Below are positions 38,561 through 47,157 of a stretch of DNA of 54,167 nt, piece after piece. The notes beneath the pieces are model-generated. The model ran no database searches and had not been told where the DNA came from. It worked only from the letters and a program-made list of their open reading frames with translations. Both the position numbers and the translations under genes were made by a program. Source of the stretch: Agrilactobacillus fermenti. Its GTDB lineage: Bacteria; Bacillota; Bacilli; Lactobacillales; Lactobacillaceae. Position 1 is the first letter of the stretch, and every line of letters begins with the position of its first letter. The stretch lies in NCBI RefSeq assembly GCF_021030645.1, contig NZ_JACGCJ010000021.1, positions 1 through 54,167 of the forward strand, read 5' to 3'.

Positions 38561-38618
38561 GCAAATAATTAAATTTTAAACGGGTGCCAAAAGTCAACAC
38601 CTTTTGTCTCATTCTCTT
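38514..38618 (-). repeat. Dispersed repeat, inverted internally deleted copy C
   Basis: On the minus strand it reads ATGAGACAAAAGG, then TTTTGGCACCCG, then TTTAAAATTTAATT, then the terminal hairpin, the order of the outer parts of copies A and B with the central module missing. A 16-base identity with copy D is at 38567-38582. Confidence 0.8.
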
Positions 38619-38630
38619 GTGATGAGGGGT

Positions 38631-38681
38631 AAGCCTTAATAAATCTACCATTAGTTTGGTAGTCTGTTGGGGCTTTTTTTG
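38631..38681 (+). terminator. Second terminator downstream of trxA
   Basis: AAGCCTTAAT (38631-38640) pairs fully, with G-U pairs, to GTTGGGGCTT (38666-38675). An inner CTACCA/TGGTAG stem and an eight-T run complete a strong terminator. Confidence 0.88.
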
Positions 38682-38840
38682 TTTTCAGAAAAATAGCGGA
38701 TAAAAATTTATTTTTTTCATATATGAGCGCCCTTGTGCGTAATTTATGTTACCATAGTTGAGATAAAGCTTATGTTTAAGATTAATTCTTGTTCAATATG
38801 TGAACTTACAGTTTTGTTAGTTCAGCGTAAGCCTTAAGTA

Positions 38841-38869
38841 TTGGTGAATTCAATTGAAATGATTATAAT
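38841..38869 (+). promoter_or_regulatory. dlt operon promoter
   Basis: TTGGTG (38841-38846), a 17-base spacer and a consensus TATAAT (38864-38869), 50 bases ahead of dltX. Confidence 0.8.
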
Positions 38870-38918
38870 TTATATATGTCGATTGAATATCTAGGTATAT
38901 ACAAAAGGGGGGATTGAT

Positions 38919-39068
38919 ATGAGTGAGAAGTGGCATGCATTTTGGCAGAATAGTACCGCCAAGTTTTGGCTGCGTTCTGCACTCTATTTTGTGATCCTGT
39001 TGATATTGATTTATCTGTATAGTTACAGTGGCATAAACAATAGTGGATTCATTTATAATGAATTTTAA
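38919..39068 (+). CDS. dltX: DltX, small membrane protein of D-alanylation
   Basis: A 49-residue protein (MSEKWHAFWQNSTAKFWLRS..., one membrane helix at about 20-36) ending GFIYNEF. The C-terminal FIYNEF motif and the position directly before dltA identify DltX, which carries D-alanine across or at the membrane with DltB and DltD in teichoic acid modification. Start ATG 38919 follows AAAGGGGGGAT (38905-38914). It is 17 bases before dltA. Its small size makes it easy to miss in automatic calls. Confidence 0.95.
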   Translation: MSEKWHAFWQNSTAKFWLRSALYFVILLILIYLYSYSGINNSGFIYNEF

Positions 39069-39085
39069 TATGGGAGGATAATTCC

Positions 39086-40618
39086 TTGAAAGTTACGAAT
39101 ATTATTGAAGCTGTTGATCATAACGCTTTGACTGATCCGACTAAGATCAGCTATGTTGACGGTGAACAAACCTATACTTATGGTCAGCTCAAAGCGGCTT
39201 CAGATCGAGTTGCCGCATTTTTGCAACAACAAACGCTACCTGCAAAGGCACCAGTTGTCGTTTACGGTGGTCAAACCTTTGCAGTAATTGCAACTTTTTT
39301 AGGTGCAGTTAAAGCAGGCCATGCGTATATTCCAGTGGATACACATTCTCCTAAAGAACGTCTGATTCAAATCAATGAAGTTGCTAAACCAGGCGCTATT
39401 ATTGAATTAGCGCCGTTACCGATTGATTTAGAAACACCAATTTTTAGCCAAAAAACGATGACGCAAGTCATGACTGATTCTGCTAGTTCAACGACTTATG
39501 ACGCGACGCAAAGTGTTCAAGGTGATGACAATTTTTATATTATCTTTACTTCCGGGACTACTGGTGTCCCTAAGGGTGTTCAAATCAGTCATCAAAATCT
39601 GTTAAGTTATGTGAATTGGAATTTAAGTGATTTTGACCTTTATAAGGGTATTCGCACCCTTTCACAAGCGCCCTATTCTTTTGATCTATCTGTGATGGAC
39701 CTGTATCCAACACTCGCTTTAGCAGGTACCTTAGTTGCATTACCCAAAGAGATCACGGATAATTTTAAAGATTTATTTGCAACTCTGCCTAAATTGAAAG
39801 TAAATGAATGGGTTTCAACGCCATCTTTTGTAGAAATCTGCTTACTGGAACCTACTTTTGATCAAGTACATTATCCTGATTTAGATCACTTTTTATTCTG
39901 TGGTGAAGAATTAACTCAAAAAACGGCCCATGAACTCTTGCAACGCTTCCCCCAAGCAGAGATTTATAATACTTATGGACCAACAGAAGCCACTGTTGCG
40001 GTGACTGGCGTCAAGATCACACCTGAAATTACAGCTAAATATGATCGTTTGCCAATTGGTAAAGCAAAATCAGATACTTTAATTTACGCTATTGATGAGC
40101 AAGGTCAGAAAGTGCCAACTGACACCAACGGTGAATTGATTATTTCTGGCCCTAGTGTTTCTAAGGGATATTTGAATAATCCCGAAAAAACCGCCAAGGC
40201 CTTTTTCAAATTAGATGGCCAGCAGGCATATCGTTCAGGCGATTTAGGCTTTATTGATACAGACGGTATGATTTTTTATCGCGGTCGCACAGATTTTCAG
40301 ATTAAAATGCATGGTTATCGGATCGAATTGGAAGATGTGGATCAAAACTTAATGCAAGTACAATATGTCAAACAAGCGAGCACGGTACCGCGCTATAATA
40401 ATCTGCATAAAGTCACGCAAATCGTTGCGTATGTGGTGCCAAAACCAAATCAATTTGAGTCTGAAGCTGATTTGATTAAAGCTATTAAGGCTGAATTAAG
40501 CCAAAATGTTATGGAATACATGGTGCCTCAACGGATTATTTTTAAAGACAGCTTACCATTGACAGCGAATGGGAAGGTTGACCGCAAAACCCTGATTGCT
40601 GAGGTCAATCCTTCATGA
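39086..40618 (+). CDS. dltA: D-alanine--D-alanyl carrier protein ligase DltA
   Basis: DltA activates D-alanine with ATP and loads it on the DltC phosphopantetheine. The 510-residue adenylation enzyme shows the P-loop-like FTSGTTGVPKGVQISH (about 152-167), NTYGPTEATVAVT, the hinge YRSGDLGFID, and the catalytic Lys near the end in PLTANGKVDRKTL. Start TTG 39086 has GGGAGG 8 bases upstream. The stop overlaps dltB by 4 bases. Confidence 0.97.
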   Translation: MKVTNIIEAVDHNALTDPTKISYVDGEQTYTYGQLKAASDRVAAFLQQQTLPAKAPVVVYGGQTFAVIATFLGAVKAGHAYIPVDTHSPKERLIQINEVAKPGAIIELAPLPIDLETPIFSQKTMTQVMTDSASSTTYDATQSVQGDDNFYIIFTSGTTGVPKGVQISHQNLLSYVNWNLSDFDLYKGIRTLSQAPYSFDLSVMDLYPTLALAGTLVALPKEITDNFKDLFATLPKLKVNEWVSTPSFVEICLLEPTFDQVHYPDLDHFLFCGEELTQKTAHELLQRFPQAEIYNTYGPTEATVAVTGVKITPEITAKYDRLPIGKAKSDTLIYAIDEQGQKVPTDTNGELIISGPSVSKGYLNNPEKTAKAFFKLDGQQAYRSGDLGFIDTDGMIFYRGRTDFQIKMHGYRIELEDVDQNLMQVQYVKQASTVPRYNNLHKVTQIVAYVVPKPNQFESEADLIKAIKAELSQNVMEYMVPQRIIFKDSLPLTANGKVDRKTLIAEVNPS

Positions 40619-41838
40619 TCAATTTACAACCTTATGAAAATCCCATGTACTTTGGCTACTTACTCATTGGTTTAATACCGGTTATCATTGGGATGCTATT
40701 TGAAAAAAGATTTCGTTGGTATGAAACTATCTTTTCGCTGTTCTTTCTCATATTGATATTTGATGGGCCCAAAGTTGCGCAAGGTATTGCTTTGATCGGG
40801 TATACGATCTTTGAATTATGTGTGGCTTTTGCGTATTTTCATTATCGGACTAATGACCATTCTAAGAATAAGACTTGGGTTTTCTATTTGGCGGTAATCT
40901 TAGCCATTGTGCCATTAGTCATCGTCAAATTTACGCCGCTATTTGATCCACAGCATCCTTCGATCTTTGGGTTTTTGGGTATTAGTTATTTAACATTTAA
41001 AGTTGTCGGTATCGTCATGGAGACTCGGGACGGATCGATCAAGTCACTGAGTATCATGAAATTCTTACAATTTCTGTTATTCTTTCCAACGATTTCCTCT
41101 GGACCAATTGACCGCTATCGGCGCTTCATCAAAGATTATGATCGCGTGCCTACGCGAGCACAGTATTTAACCCTATTGGACAAGGGTGTCCACAACATCA
41201 TGTTGGGTTTCTTATACAAATTTGTTTTAGGCTATTTATTTGGGACGATGCTGTTACCAAATTTCGAACACTTGGCGATGCTGAGCCGAAATAATTTCTT
41301 AGGTATTTCTTGGCCACTCGTTGGGGTTATGTATGCTTATAGTTTGTATTTATTCTTTGATTTTGCAGGTTACTCATTATTTGCAGTGGGTGTCAGTTAT
41401 ATTATGGGTATCGAGACGCCGATCAACTTTAATAAGCCGTTCTTGTCATGGAATATTAAAGAGTTCTGGAACAGATGGCATATGACTTTGTCTTTCTGGT
41501 TCCGAGACTACATCTATATGCGCTTTGTTTTCTTTATGATGAAACATAAGATTCTGAAAAGTCGGATCGCGATGGCCAATTTAGGCTATTTAGTATTGTT
41601 CTTAGTCATGGGTATCTGGCACGGGGAAACTTGGTACTATATTGTTTATGGTTTATTCCATGCCACAGTGATGATTTTGACGGATGCTTGGCTGCGACTT
41701 AAAAAGCGACATAAGAATTGGTTCCCATCTAATAAATTTACCCATGTGATGGCGGTCATTATGACGGCTAATATGGTTTGTTTTAGTTTTCTGATATTCT
41801 CAGGCTTTTTAGATCGTCTGTGGTTTATCGGGCGCTAA
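40615..41838 (+). CDS. dltB: D-alanyl transfer MBOAT protein DltB
   Basis: A 407-residue polytopic membrane acyltransferase of the MBOAT family with about 11 helices. The catalytic histidine lies in VMGIWHGETWYY. Other conserved blocks are ISYLTFKVVG, SSGPIDRYRRF, FFDFAGYS and NFNKPFLSWNIKEFWNRWHMTLSFWFRDY (given across 41431-41520). It receives D-alanine from DltC at the inner face. It is translationally coupled to dltA by an ATGA overlap. Confidence 0.97.
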   Translation: MINLQPYENPMYFGYLLIGLIPVIIGMLFEKRFRWYETIFSLFFLILIFDGPKVAQGIALIGYTIFELCVAFAYFHYRTNDHSKNKTWVFYLAVILAIVPLVIVKFTPLFDPQHPSIFGFLGISYLTFKVVGIVMETRDGSIKSLSIMKFLQFLLFFPTISSGPIDRYRRFIKDYDRVPTRAQYLTLLDKGVHNIMLGFLYKFVLGYLFGTMLLPNFEHLAMLSRNNFLGISWPLVGVMYAYSLYLFFDFAGYSLFAVGVSYIMGIETPINFNKPFLSWNIKEFWNRWHMTLSFWFRDYIYMRFVFFMMKHKILKSRIAMANLGYLVLFLVMGIWHGETWYYIVYGLFHATVMILTDAWLRLKKRHKNWFPSNKFTHVMAVIMTANMVCFSFLIFSGFLDRLWFIGR

Positions 41839-41882
41839 TCAAAGTTTGAATTTAAAAAACAACATTTTGAGGAGAGATTAAG

Positions 41883-42122
41883 ATGGATAATGTTCGTGAG
41901 ACAGTATTAAATATTTTGACTGATTTAACAGGTTCTGATGAAGTGAAAACAAACCCAGATATGGATTTATTTGAGAGCGGTTTGTTGGATTCAATGGGGA
42001 CAGTGCAATTATTATTGGAATTACAATCTCAATTAGGGGTAGATGCGCCTGTTTCCGAATTTGACCGGACCGAATGGGCAACACCAAATAAAATTGTTGC
42101 TAAAGTGGAAAGTATGCAATGA
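41883..42122 (+). CDS. dltC: D-alanyl carrier protein DltC
   Basis: A 79-residue acidic acyl-carrier protein. Ser37 in [10 protein letters not shown] is the phosphopantetheine attachment site (DSMG is the usual DltC form of the DSL motif). Start ATG 41883 follows GGAGAG, 44 bases after dltB. The last 4 bases overlap dltD. Confidence 0.97.
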   Translation: MDNVRETVLNILTDLTGSDEVKTNPDMDLFESGLLDSMGTVQLLLELQSQLGVDAPVSEFDRTEWATPNKIVAKVESMQ

Positions 42123-43423
42123 AAATGGGTAAGAAGCTTTGGCAAATTTTTGGCCCACTAGTGGTTGCTGCAGTTGCCATCGTTATTTTATTTTTACTCC
42201 CAAGTAATTATCATCAGGCTTCTAAAACAACGATTGACAAGGCAGCTAGTTCACTCTCCGCAAATGTTTTGAAAGGGGACGGCCTAAAGGACCAAGCTTT
42301 TAAATCAGGTAAATTTGTGCCGTTTATTGGTTCTTCAGAGTTATCCCGAATGGATCCGTTTCATCCATCGGTTTTGGCAGAAAAATATCATCGTGGCTAT
42401 CAACCATTTTTATTAGGTGCACCTGGGACTCAGTCATTGACGCATTATTTCTCATTACAAGCAATGGCTGGTGTTCAGCATAAAAAAGCTGTAGTGATTA
42501 TTTCACCTCAGTGGTTCGTTCCTCGGGGTACGCGACCAAATATGTTTGGTTTCTATTATTCGCCGTTGCAAGCGGTCAATTTTTTAGAGACTGCTAAAGA
42601 TACAACAATGGATCGTTATGCAGCACGTCGTTTATTGCAAATGCCATCTGGTAAGTCTGATGGTATTGTCCATGCCTCTTTATTGCAAGTTGCAGCTGGG
42701 TTGCCCCTGACCAGTTTTCAAAAATTTTATTTAAAGGATATCAAGGGTAATGCCTTAAATACACAAGATGATTTGTTTAGTCGCTGGTTCATTCGTGACC
42801 GGCGGCAGCAAATTCAAAACGGCTTAGAGCGGCTGCCTTCCGATTATAGTTTTTCAGAATTGGATGATTTAGCTGGTGAGTTAGGCAAAGGTGAGACCAC
42901 CTCCAATGACTTCCAAATCAAAAATTCTTTTTATAATCATCAACTTAAAAATTTACAAGGTAAACTGAAAGATTCACAAACGCATTTTAATTATGAGTTT
43001 GGGCCGGAGTATTCTGATTTTCAATTATTGTTAAGTCAATTTGCCAAGGATAAGATGGATGTTCTATTCGTTATCCCACCAGTCAATCAACGGTGGGCGG
43101 ACTATACTGGTCTTCCAGAGCAGACTCTACAAGCTTTCGATCGCAAGATTACTTATCAGTTAAGGTCTCAAGGCTTTAATCATATCAAGGACATGACTGA
43201 TGATGGCAGTGAAGATTATTTTATGCAAGATACGATTCATCTAGGCTGGCGTGGTTGGTTAGAGATGGATAAAAGCGTTCAGCCGTTTTTGACGACACTT
43301 AAAGCAAAAAATGTTTCTTATCAAATCAACAATCATTTTTATACCAAGCGTTGGCAAGAAACACATGCCAATGATGTGCCTGATCTACGCGGTACAAGCG
43401 ATCAAAATGATGATCAAGAATAA
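42119..43423 (+). CDS. dltD: D-alanylation protein DltD
   Basis: A 434-residue protein with one N-terminal membrane anchor (about residues 10-28) and an extracytoplasmic SGNH-like domain ([16 protein letters not shown] near 72; the Asp/His of the triad in [12 protein letters not shown] near 380). It completes D-alanine transfer to teichoic acids outside the membrane. It is the last gene of the dlt operon, with a bidirectional hairpin terminator at 43461. Confidence 0.96.
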   Translation: MKMGKKLWQIFGPLVVAAVAIVILFLLPSNYHQASKTTIDKAASSLSANVLKGDGLKDQAFKSGKFVPFIGSSELSRMDPFHPSVLAEKYHRGYQPFLLGAPGTQSLTHYFSLQAMAGVQHKKAVVIISPQWFVPRGTRPNMFGFYYSPLQAVNFLETAKDTTMDRYAARRLLQMPSGKSDGIVHASLLQVAAGLPLTSFQKFYLKDIKGNALNTQDDLFSRWFIRDRRQQIQNGLERLPSDYSFSELDDLAGELGKGETTSNDFQIKNSFYNHQLKNLQGKLKDSQTHFNYEFGPEYSDFQLLLSQFAKDKMDVLFVIPPVNQRWADYTGLPEQTLQAFDRKITYQLRSQGFNHIKDMTDDGSEDYFMQDTIHLGWRGWLEMDKSVQPFLTTLKAKNVSYQINNHFYTKRWQETHANDVPDLRGTSDQNDDQE

Positions 43424-43460
43424 TTTAGTATACATCTAGAATTAAATTATTGGTAAAATA

Positions 43461-43510
43461 ATAGAGGCTGGAAACAAAACGTTAGTTTTGTACCGGCCTC
43501 TATGTTTTTT
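43461..43510. terminator. Bidirectional terminator between dltD and yslB (repeat family hairpin)
   Basis: ATAGAGGCTGGAAACAAAAC (43461-43480) pairs with 43485-43503 around a GTTA loop, followed by GTTTTTT on the plus strand and an A/T-rich tail on the minus strand. The hairpin core is the same as in the dispersed repeat, but the rest of the element is not visible. Confidence 0.85.
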
Positions 43511-43580
43511 GCCAATAAACATTGCCTTAAAAGAATCGCAAGTCATTGCAATCAAAATTAAGTGTGCTAGAATTTTAGTT

Positions 43581-44066
43581 TCAATCAACCATTTTTTCGG
43601 ACTGATCTTGAGTTGTATCAAAATCGGCGGGATCTTTAGGGTCACTTTGAATCGTAATGTGAACCAGACTGTGTTTATGATCGACTTCACAAATACCTTC
43701 AACAATGACACCCAATTCTTGCTGCAACTGTTGGGCTAAAAAGCCGGTTTCTAAGTGGAAATCAGCGGCATCATTCATGGCCAAGCGTTCAATAACAGGA
43801 TCGCCTTGGAGATCAAAATAATATTGGTTTTGTTTTTGCTTCGTTAGGGTCAGGGCACCAAAGCCAAACATGACAAAATAGTTTTGAATGGTCTCAATAT
43901 CAGGTAGGGCAACTTCGCGTGCCAGTTGTTTGCCAGCCCAATAGCTAATTTCTTTGGTATTAGTTGTTAACAAGTCGGGGATGAGTAGATCTCTAAGTAA
44001 GCTGATACCAGCAAAGCTGCTGCCAGTAGAAATATTTTCAAATTTGGATCGCAATGCATCGGACAT
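43581..44066 (-). CDS. yslB: YslB family protein (DUF2507)
   Basis: A 161-residue soluble protein with GISLLRDLLIPDLLTTNTKEISYWAGKQLARE, which is typical of the DUF2507/YslB family found beside racE/murI in Firmicutes. The fold is probably a V4R-like ligand-binding module; the ligand is unknown. The C-terminal 20 residues are acidic and low-complexity. Start ATG 44066 has GAGGAAC upstream on the minus strand. A TATAAT -10 lies at 44097-44102 (minus strand). It is convergent with dltD and divergent from murI. Confidence 0.85.
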   Translation of the reverse strand: MSDALRSKFENISTGSSFAGISLLRDLLIPDLLTTNTKEISYWAGKQLAREVALPDIETIQNYFVMFGFGALTLTKQKQNQYYFDLQGDPVIERLAMNDAADFHLETGFLAQQLQQELGVIVEGICEVDHKHSLVHITIQSDPKDPADFDTTQDQSEKMVD

Positions 44067-44159
44067 GAACGTTCCTCCTGATTTGGTTATAAGTGTATTA
44101 TACTTTTGCCTGGCTTGATATGCTAGGTTCTAAGCGATAAACTTGAATTTTTTCTGCAA

Positions 44160-44183
44160 AAAGCCCATCATTATTGATGGCTT
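44160..44183 (-). terminator. Terminator-like hairpin in the yslB-murI divergent region
   Basis: A 9-bp stem (AAGCCATCA with TGATGGGCTT, minus-strand sense) and five T on the minus strand only. It lies upstream of the yslB promoter, so it would stop antisense transcripts from murI. Confidence 0.5.
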
Positions 44184-44212
44184 ATCATAATATAGATGCT
44201 AAGGAGTTCATT

Positions 44213-45049
44213 ATGAATAAACAACCCATTGGATTCTTAGATTCAGGCGTCGGTGGCCTGACCGTCGTTAAAGAAGCGATGCGCCAGTTACCTCATGAAA
44301 AAATTATTTTCATTGGTGACCAAGCACGAATTCCTTACGGACCCAGACCACAACAACAAGTCATTGAATTTACGAAAGAATTAACACAATTTTTATTAAA
44401 AAAACAAATCAAAATGCTAGTCATTGCTTGTAATACAGCAACGGCTGAGGCACTCAGTACGATCAAACCCCAGTTAGATATCCCCGTGGTTGGTGTGATT
44501 TTACCAGGTAGCCGAGCAGCTATCAAAGCGACGAAAGACCAACACATCGGTATCATTGGTACGGAAGGTACGGTCAAGTCAGGGGCTTATGCACGGGTGA
44601 TCCAATCCAAGAATAAACATATTCAAGTGTTCAGTATCGCAGCACCTAAGTTCGTGCCGCTTGTAGAAAGCAATGAGTATCGTTCTGTTTTGGCTAAGAA
44701 GGTTGTTGCTGAAACGTTAGAACCGTTTAAACAGCATCCTGTGGACACATTGGTGATGGGTTGTACCCATTACCCACTACTGCGACCATTGATCCAAAAT
44801 GTGATGGGGCCAAGGGTAAAGCTAATTGATCCAGGCGCAGAGACAGCTAGTGAAGTTTCCACGTTGCTGGATTACTTTGATATTGCCAACGATGATCAAG
44901 AATATCAACCAGTACATGAGTTTTATACTACCGGTTCTACGAAAATGTTCGCCGAAATTGCGGGTGATTGGTTAAATATGCCTGATATTAAACCACAACA
45001 TGTTGCTTTGCAGGCGATCAAACTAAACCAAGTTGGAGTTGAATCATAA
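44213..45049 (+). CDS. murI: Glutamate racemase
   Basis: MurI supplies D-glutamate for peptidoglycan. The 278-residue enzyme has GFLDSGVGGLTV at the N-terminus and both catalytic cysteines, Cys73 in IACNTATAEA and Cys184 in GCTHYPLL. The start is ATG 44213 with AAGGAG (44201-44206); the in-frame region back to 44174 contains the hairpin and is excluded. It is followed after 1 base by the pyrophosphatase gene, an arrangement common in Firmicutes. Confidence 0.97.
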   Translation: MNKQPIGFLDSGVGGLTVVKEAMRQLPHEKIIFIGDQARIPYGPRPQQQVIEFTKELTQFLLKKQIKMLVIACNTATAEALSTIKPQLDIPVVGVILPGSRAAIKATKDQHIGIIGTEGTVKSGAYARVIQSKNKHIQVFSIAAPKFVPLVESNEYRSVLAKKVVAETLEPFKQHPVDTLVMGCTHYPLLRPLIQNVMGPRVKLIDPGAETASEVSTLLDYFDIANDDQEYQPVHEFYTTGSTKMFAEIAGDWLNMPDIKPQHVALQAIKLNQVGVES

Positions 45050-45050
45050 A

Positions 45051-45668
45051 ATGTCTAAATTGCCAAAAGTCGTTGTCATTGCAACCAAAAATATGGGAAA
45101 AGCTCGAGAGTTTGCGGCTTTGTTCGCTGAAGACGGGATCGAAACAAAGTCATTGTTAGACTTTGAACGGGTACCAGAGATTAACGAAAATGGGACAACA
45201 TTTGAAGCAAATGCGCGTATTAAGGCCGACACAGTTAGCGCGTTTTTGGATCTACCGGTTTTAGCCGACGATTCAGGGCTGAGCGTTGACTATTTGTACG
45301 GTCAGCCTGGTGTGCATTCAGCGCGTTATGCCGGTGATCATAATGATGCGGCTAACAATGCAAGATTGCTGGCGGAAATGGCTGGGGTGCCCCCTGAGAA
45401 ACGGACAGCCGCTTTTCACTCAGTTTTGGTATTTGCTAAACCTGACCAACCAGCTCAAGATTTAGTTGTATCTGGTACGATTGCTGGCCGTATTGCCAGT
45501 TTCCCTCGGGGAGAAAATGGGTTCGGTTATGATGTGTTATTTGAATTACCAGATTTAAAAAAGACAATGGCTGAAATTTCAGCTAGTGAAAAAAATAAAA
45601 TTAGTCATCGTGCCAAAGCGATGGCAAAGCTTGAGCAGCAATGGCGCCAATGGTGGCTTGCAAATTAG
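45051..45668 (+). CDS. rdgB: XTP/dITP pyrophosphatase (RdgB/HAM1)
   Basis: A 205-residue house-cleaning enzyme that removes non-canonical purine nucleoside triphosphates. Motifs: VIATKNMGKAREF at the N-terminus, ENGTTFEANARIKA, VLADDSGLSVDYLYGQPGVHSARYAG (across about 45260-45340), and GFGYDVLFELP with ISHRAKAM near the end. The start was set at ATG 45051 by family alignment; TTG codons at 45033 and 45039 are alternatives. The spacing to GGAG in the murI end is long, so coupling to murI is likely. Confidence 0.95.
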   Translation: MSKLPKVVVIATKNMGKAREFAALFAEDGIETKSLLDFERVPEINENGTTFEANARIKADTVSAFLDLPVLADDSGLSVDYLYGQPGVHSARYAGDHNDAANNARLLAEMAGVPPEKRTAAFHSVLVFAKPDQPAQDLVVSGTIAGRIASFPRGENGFGYDVLFELPDLKKTMAEISASEKNKISHRAKAMAKLEQQWRQWWLAN

Positions 45669-45696
45669 TGGGTAAAATTGATCAGGAGAGATTAAG

Positions 45697-46215
45697 ATGG
45701 AATATTTAGTAGTCAGTGATAATCATGGTGATCAAGATATTTTACAAAAGTTATTGGCTGTTTATGGCACTCGAGTCGACGCCTTTATTCATTGTGGTGA
45801 TTCCGAATTAGATTTCACAGATGCGTTGGTATCAAAAATGACGATCGTGCGGGGAAATATGGATTTTGGTGACCGCTTTCCATTAACAATGATTTTAAAA
45901 AATAATGTCGATAAAATATTTGTTGCTCATGGGCATCGTTTGAGCGTTAATTTTGGTCTGGACCAGCTCTATTTGGCGGCTCTAAAGGTACAAGCAAATA
46001 TAGCTTTTTATGGGCACACGCATCAATTGGGCTGCACTATGTCTAATGGTGTATTTATCTTAAATCCCGGCTCCATTAGTCAACCCCGAGGGGAATATGC
46101 AGCCCTTGGCGGTACTTTTGCTCTGGTTCATTCTGACGAAAAAAAAATAGTTGCCGACTATTATGATCGACAACTAAAACAGGTTAAAACTTTGCATTTT
46201 GAATTTAAAAAATAA
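45697..46215 (+). CDS. YfcE/MJ0936-type metallophosphodiesterase
   Basis: A 172-residue metallophosphoesterase with motifs VVSDNHGDQ, FIHCGDSEL, VRGNMDFG, VAHGHRLSV and GHTHQLG, followed by NPGSISQPRGE. All metal ligands look intact. Similar genes (ysnB in Bacillus) follow murI and rdgB. The physiological substrate is unknown. Start ATG 45697 has AGGAGAG. The stop codon abuts the stop codon of the convergent glpF gene with no gap. Confidence 0.93.
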   Translation: MEYLVVSDNHGDQDILQKLLAVYGTRVDAFIHCGDSELDFTDALVSKMTIVRGNMDFGDRFPLTMILKNNVDKIFVAHGHRLSVNFGLDQLYLAALKVQANIAFYGHTHQLGCTMSNGVFILNPGSISQPRGEYAALGGTFALVHSDEKKIVADYYDRQLKQVKTLHFEFKK

Positions 46216-46947
46216 TTAATGTAAGAATAATAGCTTATATAATGCAATAGCTAGGATTCCGGCAAAAATTGGGGCAGCTACGGGTACCCAAGCGTAATCC
46301 CATTGAGAAGAACCTTTGTGTTTCAAAGGTAGCAGGCTGTGTAAAATTCGCGGTCCCAAATCTCGAGCTGGATTTAGTGCCGGTCCAGTTGGGCCGCCTA
46401 GTGAAGCGACTAAAGTCATGACCAAGAAGCCTAATGCCAAATGAGCGGTTCCTAAGTTATCTTTGAAAAATGGGGCCTTGGTAATACCTAAAGCTGAGAA
46501 AAAGAGAACGAATGAACCGACAAATTCGGAAATGAAGCCGTTAAGTTTGCTTGTTGTGGCATCGATAGTCGCAAATGTCCCCAAAATGTGCTCTGGGTCC
46601 TCAGTAATATCATAGTGCGGTTTATAAGTTGCAACAACGACTGCTTGTCCAGCAATAGCACCAAGCATCTGCACCAAGATATAAGGTAGAGCTTCTGCCC
46701 ATGGGAAAAGGCCGCTAGCAGCTAAACCGATCGTAAAGGCTGGGTTAATATGATTTCCTGAAATACTACCAAATAGTAAGGCGGGAATCATCACGCCGCA
46801 GCCGTAACCGATGGCAATAATCATCCAACCCGAACTATTACCTTTAGTCCCCTTTAAGTCAACATTTGCGACCGATCCGTTACCAAGCATGACCATGAAG
46901 GCCGTTCCAATAAATTCCGCAGCTAGGCGCGTGCCCAGAGTGAACAT
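46216..46947 (-). CDS. glpF: Aquaglyceroporin (GlpF family)
   Basis: A 243-residue MIP-family channel with six membrane helices and the two half-helix motifs: NPA in NHINPAFTIGLA (about 66) and NPARD in GPALNPARDLGPR (about 195). The Asp after the second NPAR marks the glycerol-conducting branch; lactobacillus relatives also pass water, dihydroxyacetone and lactic acid. Start ATG 46947 has AAGGAGG upstream. A leader with interleaved inverted repeats lies at 46988-47087. Confidence 0.93.
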   Translation of the reverse strand: MFTLGTRLAAEFIGTAFMVMLGNGSVANVDLKGTKGNSSGWMIIAIGYGCGVMIPALLFGSISGNHINPAFTIGLAASGLFPWAEALPYILVQMLGAIAGQAVVVATYKPHYDITEDPEHILGTFATIDATTSKLNGFISEFVGSFVLFFSALGITKAPFFKDNLGTAHLALGFLVMTLVASLGGPTGPALNPARDLGPRILHSLLPLKHKGSSQWDYAWVPVAAPIFAGILAIALYKLLFLH

Positions 46948-46987
46948 ATATTTTCCTCCTTAAATGAAATGAACCTTAGAATCTTAC

Positions 46988-47087
46988 CAAAAAAAATGGC
47001 ATTAGTAAATAGTACTAATAGGTGAATAATTTTTACATGTTTATGATATTTTCTAGTGCCATAGGTGAGGTTTCTTTTTTTATTCAC
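46988..47087. promoter_or_regulatory. Interleaved inverted repeats between glpF and cbpB
   Basis: ATGGCATTAG (46996-47005) pairs with CTAGTGCCAT (47053-47062), and GTGAATAA (47022-47029) pairs with TTATTCAC (47080-47087), in crossing order. ATAGGTGA is directly repeated (47018-47025 and 47061-47068). On the minus strand the first pair is followed by eight T (complement of 46988-46995), as in an attenuator ahead of glpF. Confidence 0.5.
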
Positions 47088-47116
47088 ACAAAATTACTAA
47101 ATTTACTTATTTTTAT

Positions 47117-47125
47117 TGCTATACT
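47117..47125 (+). promoter_or_regulatory. cbpB extended -10 promoter
   Basis: TGCTATACT (47117-47125) matches the extended -10 pattern TGNTATAAT with one change; no clear -35 was found. Confidence 0.45.
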
Positions 47126-47157
47126 TTTAATAAATATCGTTAGCTAAGGAGTTTTTT

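Larger units (their letters stand above)
38502..38918. other. Intergenic region trxA-dltX
   Basis: This 417-base gap has no gene. It holds the inverted short repeat copy C (38514-38618), a second long terminator (38631-38681), roughly 150 A/T-rich bases without a recognised signal, and then the dlt promoter (38841-38869) with a 50-base leader. Confidence 0.8.

Noticed and set aside
46948-47157. Lysine riboswitch controlling cbpB-dapH-dapL
   Set aside because: The L-box conserved sequences are absent; the repeats present do not resemble a lysine aptamer.
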